Source: CAZGTQ01 sp964528575
GTDB lineage: Bacteria > Planctomycetota > UBA1135 > GCA-002686595
NCBI GenBank assembly: GCA_964528575.1
Contig: CAZGTQ010000265.1
Location: 1 to 33,743, forward strand
Direction: 5' to 3'
Length of the DNA: 33,743 bases
Under the pieces are notes generated by a model that had not been told where the DNA came from, searched no databases, and saw nothing but the letters and a program-made list of their open reading frames with translations. The position numbers and the translations under genes were made by a program. Shown here piece by piece: positions 6,676 to 13,885 of this stretch (position 1 is the stretch's first letter; each line of letters begins with the position of its first letter).

Positions 6676-8673
6676 CTACTCGTCGTCGCCGCCGTAGCCG
6701 ATCGCGCGCATCTCCGCGTCGGCGCCCGGCGGGATCTCGAAGTCGTCGCGGGTCACGTCGCCGAGGATCTTCGCCTGCAGCGCGCGCGACTGCGCCTCGC
6801 GCGCCTCGAGCGCGCCGCGCATCTTCGCGGCCTTGTCGGGCTCGCGCTCGAGCAGGCTCGCCTGCTCCCGCGGGTCCTCGTCGACGCGATAGAGCTCGTC
6901 CGGCGCGCCCTCCTCGCCGCGGATCAGCTTCCACGGCCCCGCGCGCACCGACGCCTCCTGCTCCTGCTCGCCGAACGAGTACGCGAAGCCGTGCTCGCCC
7001 GACTGCTCGCCGAACAGGAACGGCGCGAGGCTCTTGCCCTGGATCGCGTCCTGCTCGACCTCGATCCCGGCGAGGTCGAGGATCGTGGCCGGCACGTCGA
7101 CCGTGTGCACGACGTCGGGCACGAGCGTCCCGGCGACGACGCCCGGGGCGCGCACGACGAGCGGCACGTGCAGGTTCTCCTGGTACAGATCGAGGTGCAG
7201 CGGGACGTCGTGCTCGAAGAACGCCTCGCCGTGGTCCGACGTGACGACGACCAACGTGCGCTCGTACAGCCCCAGCGCGCGCAGCTCGTCGAGCAGGCGG
7301 CCGAGCTCGTGGTCGGTGTAGGCGATCCCGCCGTCGTAGAGCGCGCGCATCCGCTCGACTTCCTCGTCGGTGAAGCGCTCGGGGACGCGCCCGTCCGACA
7401 TCGCGGTGAGCAGCTCGCTCGCGCACAGGCCGCTCGGGTGGCAGCCGGTGAAGTCGCCCTCGTAGTCCGGATCGAAGCGGTCGCGGAACGGCTCGGGCGC
7501 CTCGTACGGCAGGCGGTGCGAGTCCGAGTGCACGTCGAACAGGTGCAGGAACAGGAAGAACGGCTCGCCCTGCCGCGCGCGCAGCCAGCGCCGTGCGTGG
7601 TCGACCTGGTTCGTCGCGGTGCCGATCCGGTGGTCGACGTAGCGCCACCACGCCTTGCTCGCGGTGCGCGCGACGAGGCCGCGGCAACCGGGCGCCGGGT
7701 ACGGGCGGTGGCGGTACTCCTCGAAGCCCTGCTCGAAGCCGCGCCGGCCGCCGATGTAGGAGTACGGACCGTTGCCGACGAGAGCGCCGGTGCGATAGCC
7801 GCGCTCGCGCAACCGCTCGGCGAGCGTGCGGACGCGCGGGTGCAGGTGATCGTTGCGCTGGACGACGTCGACGGCGAGCGGGTCGAGGCCAGTGAGCATC
7901 GCGGCGTGCGCCGGCAGCGTCCAGTGCGACGCGGACGTCGCGTTCTGGAAGAGCACGCCGTCGCCGGCGAGCGCGTCCAGGGCGGGGCTGGTCTCGCGGT
8001 CGTAGCCGTAGCACGAGAGATGGTCGGCGCGCAGCGTGTCGAGCGAGACGAGCAGCACGTTGAGCGGGCGCTCGTCCGGCGGCGCGGCGGGGCCCGCGGG
8101 CCCGGCGGGCACGCCGAAGCCGACCGCGGGCGCGGCGAGCGCGAGCGCGGCGGCGAGCGCTGCGGTCGGCGTCGCGGCGCGGGCGAGCCCGACCGCGCGC
8201 GCGAGCGGCGGGACGAGCGCGAACACCGCCGCGGCGAGCGCGGCCGCGATGCCGAGCCCCGCGGCGGCGTACTCGAGGCGCGAGAGGTCGACGCGTCCCT
8301 CGGTCGCGCCCTCCTCGAAGAGCATCACGGCCGCGAGCCAGGCGCTGGCGAACGCGACGAGCGTCGCGTGCCAGCGGTTCGCGCAGCCCGGCGCGAAGCG
8401 CGCGGCGACGCCGGCGAGCGGCCGCACGGCGAGCGCGACGAGAGCGAAGAGCAACGCGTCGCCGGCGACCGCGATCCCCATCGTCGCGTAGCGCTCGCCG
8501 AGACCGCCCGCGAACGCCGGCGCCAGGTGCAGCGCGAGCGCCCCGTCGACCGCGCCGAGCAGCGCGCCGGCCGCGAGCACCGCGCCCACGCGCGCGCCGC
8601 GGCTCGCCGGCCGCGCCGCGGGCGCGACTCCCGCCGTGCCGCGCGGCGCCGGCTGCTCTAGCGCCACCTTCAC
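6676..8673 (-). CDS. Membrane-anchored sulfatase-fold enzyme with Thr nucleophile
   Basis: The 665-residue protein starts at GTG 8673, which overlaps the hemerythrin stop as GTGA; this sets the start. Residues 1-192 carry about five hydrophobic helices (28-55, 62-92, 100-120, 134-160, 168-190). The alkaline-phosphatase-superfamily domain follows, with metal ligand D212 (SLDTLRAD) and the DHGE motif at 480-483. Where formylglycine sulfatases have C/S-x-P-x-R, this protein has WTLPAH with Thr252. A Thr cannot become formylglycine but is the nucleophile in LtaS/EptA-type phospho-transferases. It may therefore move or cleave a phosphoglycerol or phosphoethanolamine group in the envelope, although routine annotation will say sulfatase. 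The helix-plus-domain layout also resembles LtaS. The substrate is unknown. Confidence 0.85.
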   Translation of the reverse strand: MKVALEQPAPRGTAGVAPAARPASRGARVGAVLAAGALLGAVDGALALHLAPAFAGGLGERYATMGIAVAGDALLFALVALAVRPLAGVAARFAPGCANRWHATLVAFASAWLAAVMLFEEGATEGRVDLSRLEYAAAGLGIAAALAAAVFALVPPLARAVGLARAATPTAALAAALALAAPAVGFGVPAGPAGPAAPPDERPLNVLLVSLDTLRADHLSCYGYDRETSPALDALAGDGVLFQNATSASHWTLPAHAAMLTGLDPLAVDVVQRNDHLHPRVRTLAERLRERGYRTGALVGNGPYSYIGGRRGFEQGFEEYRHRPYPAPGCRGLVARTASKAWWRYVDHRIGTATNQVDHARRWLRARQGEPFFLFLHLFDVHSDSHRLPYEAPEPFRDRFDPDYEGDFTGCHPSGLCASELLTAMSDGRVPERFTDEEVERMRALYDGGIAYTDHELGRLLDELRALGLYERTLVVVTSDHGEAFFEHDVPLHLDLYQENLHVPLVVRAPGVVAGTLVPDVVHTVDVPATILDLAGIEVEQDAIQGKSLAPFLFGEQSGEHGFAYSFGEQEQEASVRAGPWKLIRGEEGAPDELYRVDEDPREQASLLEREPDKAAKMRGALEAREAQSRALQAKILGDVTRDDFEIPPGADAEMRAIGYGGDDE

Positions 8674-9143
8674 GTGACGCACGCGCCGCCGCCGCGGGTG
8701 CGCGGCCGGCTCCGCTCGGCCTCGTGGAGCGGCGGTCCGATGTCGGCCAGCTCCTGCGGCGGCGCCTGCTCCTCGACGCGCACGAACAGCTCGCGGTCCT
8801 CCCAGCGGATGTGGTCGTTCAGCTTGTTCGAGAAGCGCAGCAGCAGCACCGGATCCGGGTCGACGTTGCGGTCCAGGGTGAGCAGCTCGCGCACGAGCGC
8901 GCGCAGGGCGTCGTGCTCGCGGCGCAAGCGCTCCTCGTCCTCCCCGGCGAGCAACGGCGTGAGCCACTGCTCCTCCTCCTCGAAGTGCGCGGACAGCACG
9001 CCCGTCCACGCGCGGTCGAGCTCGACCAAGGCGCGGCGGCGCTCCTCGGCGCCCTCCTCGGCGGCCCAGCGGAGGCTGCGCGCGAGCACCAGGCCCTCGT
9101 GGTGGTCGCGCGCCCACGGTTGCAGGCTCTCGTGGCGCTTCAT
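8670..9143 (-). CDS. Hemerythrin HHE domain protein
   Basis: The 157-residue four-helix protein has the repeated His/Glu iron ligands of the hemerythrin/HHE family: D13-H14-H15-E16, H53 with E57 in HFEEEE, H77 in REHD, H111 with E115 in HIRWED. It is cytoplasmic by sequence. Such proteins bind a di-iron centre and sense or carry oxygen, NO or iron; which one applies here cannot be told. Its stop overlaps the start of the membrane sulfatase-fold gene by four bases (GTGA), so translation is coupled, and it lies 23 bases after the aldehyde dehydrogenase stop. The last 20 or so residues are Arg/Gly-rich and probably disordered. Confidence 0.85.
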   Translation of the reverse strand: MKRHESLQPWARDHHEGLVLARSLRWAAEEGAEERRRALVELDRAWTGVLSAHFEEEEQWLTPLLAGEDEERLRREHDALRALVRELLTLDRNVDPDPVLLLRFSNKLNDHIRWEDRELFVRVEEQAPPQELADIGPPLHEAERSRPRTRGGGACVT

Positions 9144-9166
9144 CCCGGCGTCTTATCGTCCCCCGG

Positions 9167-10714
9167 TCAACCGAACTGAATCCCCTGGGCGAGCGGCAGC
9201 TCCGTCGACCAGTTGATCGTGTTCGTCTGTCGCCGCATGTACGCCTTCCACGCGTCCGAGCCCGACTCGCGCCCGCCGCCGGTCTCCTTCTCGCCGCCGA
9301 ACGCGCCGCCGATCTCCGCGCCCGACGTGCCGATGTTCACGTTCGCGATGCCGCAGTCCGAGCCCCACGCGGACAGGAAGCGCTCCGCCGCGCGCATGTT
9401 CAGCGTGAACAGCGACGACGACAGCCCCTGCGGCACGCCGTTGTGCTTCTCGATCGCGTCGTCGAGGTCGCGCACGCGGATGAGATAGAGCAGCGGCGCG
9501 AACGTCTCCTCCTGGACGACGTCCCAATGGTTCTCCGCGCGCGCGATCGCCGGACGGACCCAGTTGCCGCCCCCCTCGGCGCCGTCGAGCGTCACCCGCT
9601 CGCCGCCGCACAGCACCTCGCCGCCCGCCGCGCGCACGCGCTCGAGCGCGTTCTGCATGTCCTCGATCGCGCTGGGCGCGATCAGCGGCCCGCAGAGCGT
9701 GCCGTCGTCGAGCGGGTTGCCGATCGCCACCTGCTCGTACGCGCGCAGGAGCCGCTGCTCGACCTCGTCGGCGATCGACTCGTGCACGAGGACGCGGCGC
9801 GTGCTCGTGCAGCGCTGGCCGGCGGTGCCGACCGCCCCGAACACGATCGCCGGGATCGCCAGGTCGAGATCGGCGTCCTCGAGCAGCACGACGGCATTGT
9901 TGCCGCCCAGCTCGAGGATGGTGCGCCCGAAACGGCCGGCGACGGTGGTCGCGACGCCGCGGCCGATGCCCGTCGAGCCGGTGAACGAGACGAGCGGGAC
10001 GCGCTGGTCCTCGAGCATCCGCTGGCCGACCTCGCGGCCCGAGCCGATGCAGAGCGCCGCGAGCGCGCCGAGCCCTTCCTCCTCGAGCACCGGGCGCACG
10101 ACGTTCGTGATCCCGATCGCGCACAGCGGGGTCTGGCTCGACGGCTTCCACAGCATCGCGTCGCCGCACGCCCACGCGATCATCGCGTTCCACGCCCACA
10201 CCGCCATCGGGAAGTTGAAGGCGGTGATGCAGCCCACGACGCCGAGCGGGTGCCACTGCTCGCGCATCGCGTGTCCGGGCCGCTCGGAGTGCATCGAGAG
10301 CCCGTAGAGCATCCGCGACTGCCCCACGGCGAAATCGGCGATGTCGATCGCCTCCTGCACCTCGCCCAGGCCCTCCGGCAGGATCTTGCCCATCTCGAGC
10401 GTGATCAGCCGCCCGAGCGCGTCCTTGTGCTGGCGCAGCCGCTCGCCCATGCGCCGCACGAGCTCGCCGCGCCTGGGGGCCGGGATCTCGCGGAAGCGCA
10501 GGAACGCCGCGTGGGCGGCCGAGACGCACGCCTCGTAGTCGTCCCCCGTCGCCTGCCGCACGCGCGCGATCACGTTCCCGGTCGCGGGATCGACGCTCTC
10601 CAGCAGGGGGCCCGAGCACGCGCGCCAGGCGCCGTCGTAGGCGCCGGCGTTCTCGGGGGCGATGCCGAGCTCGCGGAGGAAGGCGTTCGAACGTGCGGTC
10701 GCGGTCGTGGTCAT
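9167..10714 (-). CDS. amaB: ALDH7-family aldehyde dehydrogenase (2-aminoadipate 6-semialdehyde type)
   Basis: The 515-residue, full-length NAD(P)-dependent aldehyde dehydrogenase has N167 (FNFP), K190 (KPS), E268 (LELGGNN) and nucleophile C302 (GQRCTSTRR). The C-terminal stretch with GAEIGGAFGGEK, GRESGSDAWK and the MRRQTNTINWS ending is characteristic of the ALDH7/antiquitin group, which oxidises 2-aminoadipate 6-semialdehyde in lysine or pipecolate degradation. No other lysine-pathway gene is in the window, so the substrate is inferred from family alone. ATG 10714 has only a distant AGGA upstream. It is the first gene of a minus-strand run with the hemerythrin and sulfatase-fold genes, and is divergent from ettA across 136 bases. 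Confidence 0.9.
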   Translation of the reverse strand: MTTTATARSNAFLRELGIAPENAGAYDGAWRACSGPLLESVDPATGNVIARVRQATGDDYEACVSAAHAAFLRFREIPAPRRGELVRRMGERLRQHKDALGRLITLEMGKILPEGLGEVQEAIDIADFAVGQSRMLYGLSMHSERPGHAMREQWHPLGVVGCITAFNFPMAVWAWNAMIAWACGDAMLWKPSSQTPLCAIGITNVVRPVLEEEGLGALAALCIGSGREVGQRMLEDQRVPLVSFTGSTGIGRGVATTVAGRFGRTILELGGNNAVVLLEDADLDLAIPAIVFGAVGTAGQRCTSTRRVLVHESIADEVEQRLLRAYEQVAIGNPLDDGTLCGPLIAPSAIEDMQNALERVRAAGGEVLCGGERVTLDGAEGGGNWVRPAIARAENHWDVVQEETFAPLLYLIRVRDLDDAIEKHNGVPQGLSSSLFTLNMRAAERFLSAWGSDCGIANVNIGTSGAEIGGAFGGEKETGGGRESGSDAWKAYMRRQTNTINWSTELPLAQGIQFG

Positions 10715-10812
10715 GGCGGGAGCTGTGTCCTAGGAGGCGGCGGCGTCCGGTCGCGTCCGGAGCCGCGTGCGTCGCGCGACGGGACGAACCGTCGAGGATA
10801 GCGGGCGCGCGG

Positions 10813-10841
10813 CTGACGGCGGCGCGGAGCGACGCTAATCT
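10813..10841 (+). promoter_or_regulatory. Putative ettA promoter, leaderless spacing
   Basis: CTGACG (10813-10818) and TAATCT (10836-10841) are separated by 17 bases, close to the sigma-70 TTGACA/TATAAT pattern in otherwise very GC-rich DNA. The -10 ends only nine bases before the ATG at 10851, so the transcript would begin at or within two or three bases of the start codon. No Shine-Dalgarno is visible. Confidence 0.5.
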
Positions 10842-10850
10842 GTTCGCCCC

Positions 10851-12530
10851 ATGTCCGAGAAGATCGTCTATCAGCTCCAGGACCTGCGCAAGTTCTACGG
10901 ACAGCGCGAGGTGCTCAAGGGCATCACGCTCTCGTTCCTCGACGGCGCCAAGATCGGCGTCATCGGCCCCAACGGCGCGGGCAAGTCGACGCTCCTGCGG
11001 ATCATCGCCGGCGACGACACCGATTTCGAGGGCGAGGCGCGCCCGATCGCCGGCCTGACGATCGGCTACCTGTCGCAGGAGCCCCCGCTGACCGAGGGCA
11101 AGACCGTCGGTGAGAACGTCGAGGAGGCGGTCCTGCACCTGCGCGCGATCGAGCGGCGCTACTACGAGGTGACGAACCGCCTCGGCGACGCCAGCGGCGC
11201 GGAGGCGGACAAGCTGAACAACGAGTTCGTGAAGCTGTCCGAGGAGATGGACACGCGCGAGATCTGGGAGCTCGACAACCATCTCGACATCGCGAAGACC
11301 GCGCTGTGCCTGCCGCCGGACGAGCAGGACGTCGCGACGCTCTCGGGCGGCGAGCGGCGCCGCGTCGCGCTGTGCAAGCTGCTCCTCTCGCACCCGGACA
11401 TGCTGCTGCTCGACGAGCCGACGAACCACCTCGACGCCGACACGGTCGAGTGGCTCGAGCACTACCTCGCCGAGTACACCGGCACGGTCATCCTGATCAC
11501 GCACGACCGCTACTTCCTCGACAACGTCGTCGGCTGGATGCTCGAGGTCGAGCGCGGCCGCGGCACGCCGTACAAGGGCAACTACTCGGACTACCTCGAG
11601 GCGCGGCAGCGCATGCTCGACGTCAAGCGCCAGTCCGACTCGCGCGTCGACAAGATGATCAAGCGCGAGAGGGAGTGGCTCGGCCGCTCGCCCGCCGCGC
11701 GCACGAGCCACAGCAAGGCGCGCGTCCAGCGCTACAAGGAGATGGTCGAGCAGCGCAAGGAGGAGGCGGCGGAGGAGGTCGATCTGCGCATCCCGCCGGG
11801 CGACCGGCTCGGCGACAAGGTCCTCGAGCTGCGCGACTTGACGAAGGGCTACGGCGACCGCGTCCTGATCCGCGACCTCACGTTCGACTTGCCGCCGGGC
11901 GCGATCGTCGGCGTCGTCGGGCCGAACGGCATGGGCAAGACGACGCTGCTCAAGATGATCCTCGGGCTCGAGGTGCCCGACTCCGGCACGATCGCGATCG
12001 GCCCGACGGTCAGGCTCACCTACCTCGACCAGTCGCGGATGGTCCTCGACGACTCGAAGAGCGTCTACGACAACATCACCGAGGGGAACGACCAGATCCC
12101 GTTCGGCAGGCGCACGATCGACGGCCGCGCCTACGTCGCGCGCTTCAACTTCCGCGGCGAGGACCAGCAGAAGCTGCTCGGCGAGTGCTCGGGCGGCATG
12201 CGCAACCGCGTGCTGCTCGCGCGCATGCTCAAGAACGCCGCGAACGTGATCCTGCTCGACGAGCCGACCAACGACCTCGACCTCGACACGCTGCGCGTGC
12301 TCGAGGAGGCGCTCGAGAACTACCCCGGCTCCGCGATCGTCGTCAGCCACGACCGTTACTTCCTCAACCGGATCGTGTCGCACATCCTGGCGTTCGAAGG
12401 CGACGGCTACGTCAACTTCCACCACGGCACGTGGGACAGCTACCACGACTGGCGCGAGGAGTGGCGCGACCGCATGGGCTTCGGAGCGGAGAGCCAGGCG
12501 GGCCGCTACCGCAAGTTCAGCCGCGCTTGA
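10851..12530 (+). CDS. ettA: ABC-F ATPase EttA (translational throttle)
   Basis: The 559-residue ABC-F protein is close to the usual EttA length of about 555. NBD1 has Walker A GPNGAGKST (39-47), signature LSGGE (164-168) and Walker B LLLDEP (185-190). The inter-domain linker (about 240-310) is highly charged with an EttA-like arm. NBD2 has Walker A GPNGMGKTT (357-365) and Walker B ILLDEP (467-472). EttA binds the ribosomal E site and gates the first elongation steps according to energy charge. Oddly, the NBD2 signature reads CSGGM (446-450) instead of LSGGE, while NBD1 is canonical. A good -35/-10 pair lies just upstream. The stop overlaps the TTG start of a NUDIX gene (TTGA), coupling the two. 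Confidence 0.93.
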   Translation: MSEKIVYQLQDLRKFYGQREVLKGITLSFLDGAKIGVIGPNGAGKSTLLRIIAGDDTDFEGEARPIAGLTIGYLSQEPPLTEGKTVGENVEEAVLHLRAIERRYYEVTNRLGDASGAEADKLNNEFVKLSEEMDTREIWELDNHLDIAKTALCLPPDEQDVATLSGGERRRVALCKLLLSHPDMLLLDEPTNHLDADTVEWLEHYLAEYTGTVILITHDRYFLDNVVGWMLEVERGRGTPYKGNYSDYLEARQRMLDVKRQSDSRVDKMIKREREWLGRSPAARTSHSKARVQRYKEMVEQRKEEAAEEVDLRIPPGDRLGDKVLELRDLTKGYGDRVLIRDLTFDLPPGAIVGVVGPNGMGKTTLLKMILGLEVPDSGTIAIGPTVRLTYLDQSRMVLDDSKSVYDNITEGNDQIPFGRRTIDGRAYVARFNFRGEDQQKLLGECSGGMRNRVLLARMLKNAANVILLDEPTNDLDLDTLRVLEEALENYPGSAIVVSHDRYFLNRIVSHILAFEGDGYVNFHHGTWDSYHDWREEWRDRMGFGAESQAGRYRKFSRA

Positions 12531-13126
12531 GGCGCGCGCCGGACCACGCTCTCGCGCCGGGCGACCCGGCGCTGGCGCCGGACCCCGATCTCGCGCGCGC
12601 GCTCGCGCTGCTCGCGTCGTTCGAGCCCGCCGACGAGTCGCAGGCGCGCGAGCGCGACCGCATCGCGCGGTTCGTGCGCGCGCACCCCCGGGACGCGCAC
12701 CGGCGCTCGTGCCTCGCGGGCCACCTGACGGCGAGCGCGCTGCTCTTGGACGACGCCGGCGAGCGCGCGCTGTGCACGCTGCACAAGAAGCTCGGCCGCT
12801 GGCTCCAGCTCGGCGGCCACGCGGACGGCGACGCGAACCTCGTCGCGTGCGCCCTGCGCGAGTGCCGCGAGGAGAGCGGCATCGAAGCCCTCGTGATCGA
12901 CCCGCGCCCGATCGACGTCGACGTCCACGCGATCCCCGCGCGCCCTGGCGAGCCCGCGCACCTGCACCTGGACGTGCGCTTCCTCGTCTGGGCCGCCCCC
13001 GGCGCGCAGCCGGTGTGCAGCGACGAATCGCACGAGCTGCGCTGGTTCACCCGCGACGAGCTCGCGGCGGCCGGCACGGACGAATCGGTCCTGCGCCTGT
13101 TCGACCGCGCCCGGGCGCCGCGGTAG
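12527..13126 (+). CDS. NUDIX hydrolase
   Basis: TTG at 12527 overlaps the ettA stop (TTGA), is in frame with the whole domain and gives 199 residues; no in-frame ATG lies near the N-terminus. The NUDIX helix reads GGHADGDANLVACALRECREESGI: the RExxEExGI core is intact, while the first Glu of the usual Gx5E is replaced. That is common in the 'GGHADG' subgroup of uncharacterised NUDIX proteins. It should hydrolyse a nucleoside-diphosphate-linked substrate in the cytoplasm; the substrate is not predictable. The first 50 residues are a charged helical extension. Overlap with ettA implies co-translation. A hairpin lies 37 bases after the stop. Confidence 0.8.
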   Translation: MRRAPDHALAPGDPALAPDPDLARALALLASFEPADESQARERDRIARFVRAHPRDAHRRSCLAGHLTASALLLDDAGERALCTLHKKLGRWLQLGGHADGDANLVACALRECREESGIEALVIDPRPIDVDVHAIPARPGEPAHLHLDVRFLVWAAPGAQPVCSDESHELRWFTRDELAAAGTDESVLRLFDRARAPR

Positions 13127-13162
13127 CGGTACGGCCCGGCGCGCCCGCGCGACCAGCGAATG

Positions 13163-13180
13163 CCGCGGCGTCGGCCGCGG
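13163..13180 (+). terminator. Hairpin between NUDIX gene and tetR operon
   Basis: CCGCGGC (13163-13169), loop GTCG, GCCGCGG (13174-13180): a perfect 7-bp GC stem 37 bases after the NUDIX stop and 20 bases before the tetR -35 box. There is no T run. Confidence 0.4.
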
Positions 13181-13199
13181 GGGCGGCGTGAGCAGCCCC

Positions 13200-13228
13200 T
13201 TGCGGCCCTGCGCGTCGCCCGGTAGCTT
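13200..13228 (+). promoter_or_regulatory. Putative promoter of the tetR-SRPBCC operon
   Basis: TTGCGG (13200-13205), a 17-base spacer and TAGCTT (13223-13228). The -10 overlaps the left arm of the palindromic operator that follows, the arrangement expected for repression by a local TetR. The nonamer GGTAGCTTG recurs before the MscK gene. Confidence 0.5.
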
Positions 13229-13247
13229 GATTGAACGGTCAATCAAG
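13226..13247. promoter_or_regulatory. TetR-type operator (perfect palindrome)
   Basis: CTTGATTGA (13226-13234) and TCAATCAAG (13239-13247) are exact inverted repeats around ACGG. The AT-rich arms stand out in this GC-rich DNA. The site lies eight bases before the tetR ATG and covers the end of the -10 box and the expected transcription start. The TTGA...TCAA core is of the kind bound by TetR/AcrR dimers, so autorepression of the whole four-gene operon is likely. Confidence 0.75.
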
Positions 13248-13255
13248 GCCGGCCC

Positions 13256-13885
13256 ATGGTCCCCGACGACACCCGCACCCGCATCCTCGAGGTCGCCCGG
13301 CGGCTCTTCCACGAGCAGGGCTACCACGCGACCGGGATCAGCACGATCCTGCGCGAGGCCGAGGCGAACAGCGGCAGCCTCTACCACTTCTTCGCCAGCA
13401 AGGAGGCGCTGCTCGTCGGGGTCCTCGAGCACTACGTCGAGTTGTTGCGGCCGCTCGTGATGGAGCCGGTCGAGGCGGCGACCGGCGACCCGATCGAGCG
13501 CGTCTTCGTCCTGCTCGGCTTCTACCGCCAGGGCCTCGAGCACAGCCGCTGCCGCATGGGCTGCCCGATCGGCAACCTCGCGCTCGAGCTCGCCGACAAC
13601 CACCCCGAGATCCGCGCGCTCGTCGACCTGAACTTCGCGAACTGGGCGGCGGTCGTGCGCTCGTGGATGGAGAGCGCGGGCGAGCGGCTGCCGGCCGACG
13701 TCGACCGCGACGCGCTCGCGCGCTTCGTCCTGACCGTGATGGAGGGCGCGATCATGCAGGCGCGCGCCGCCGACGATCTGGCCCCGTTCGACGCGTCCGT
13801 CGCGCAGTTGCGGAGCTACTTCGAGCGGCTCGAGGAGCACGCGCTCCGCAGCCGCTCACCCGCCACGACCGAGGAGAACCGATGA
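13256..13885 (+). CDS. TetR-family repressor, local regulator of the operon
   Basis: The 209-residue protein has a classic N-terminal TetR helix-turn-helix (about 6-52). The recognition part reads ISTILREAEANSGSLYHFFASKEALL. The C-terminal ligand domain has RCRMGCPIGNLALELAD (about 98-114), as in LmrA/YxaF-like TetR regulators. A perfect palindrome sits eight bases before the ATG, so it probably represses its own operon and responds to a small hydrophobic ligand. The stop overlaps the next start (ATGA), making it the first of four coupled genes. The downstream SRPBCC and VOC proteins are small-molecule-binding families, which fits a ligand-induced response, but the ligand is unknown. Confidence 0.9.
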   Translation: MVPDDTRTRILEVARRLFHEQGYHATGISTILREAEANSGSLYHFFASKEALLVGVLEHYVELLRPLVMEPVEAATGDPIERVFVLLGFYRQGLEHSRCRMGCPIGNLALELADNHPEIRALVDLNFANWAAVVRSWMESAGERLPADVDRDALARFVLTVMEGAIMQARAADDLAPFDASVAQLRSYFERLEEHALRSRSPATTEENR

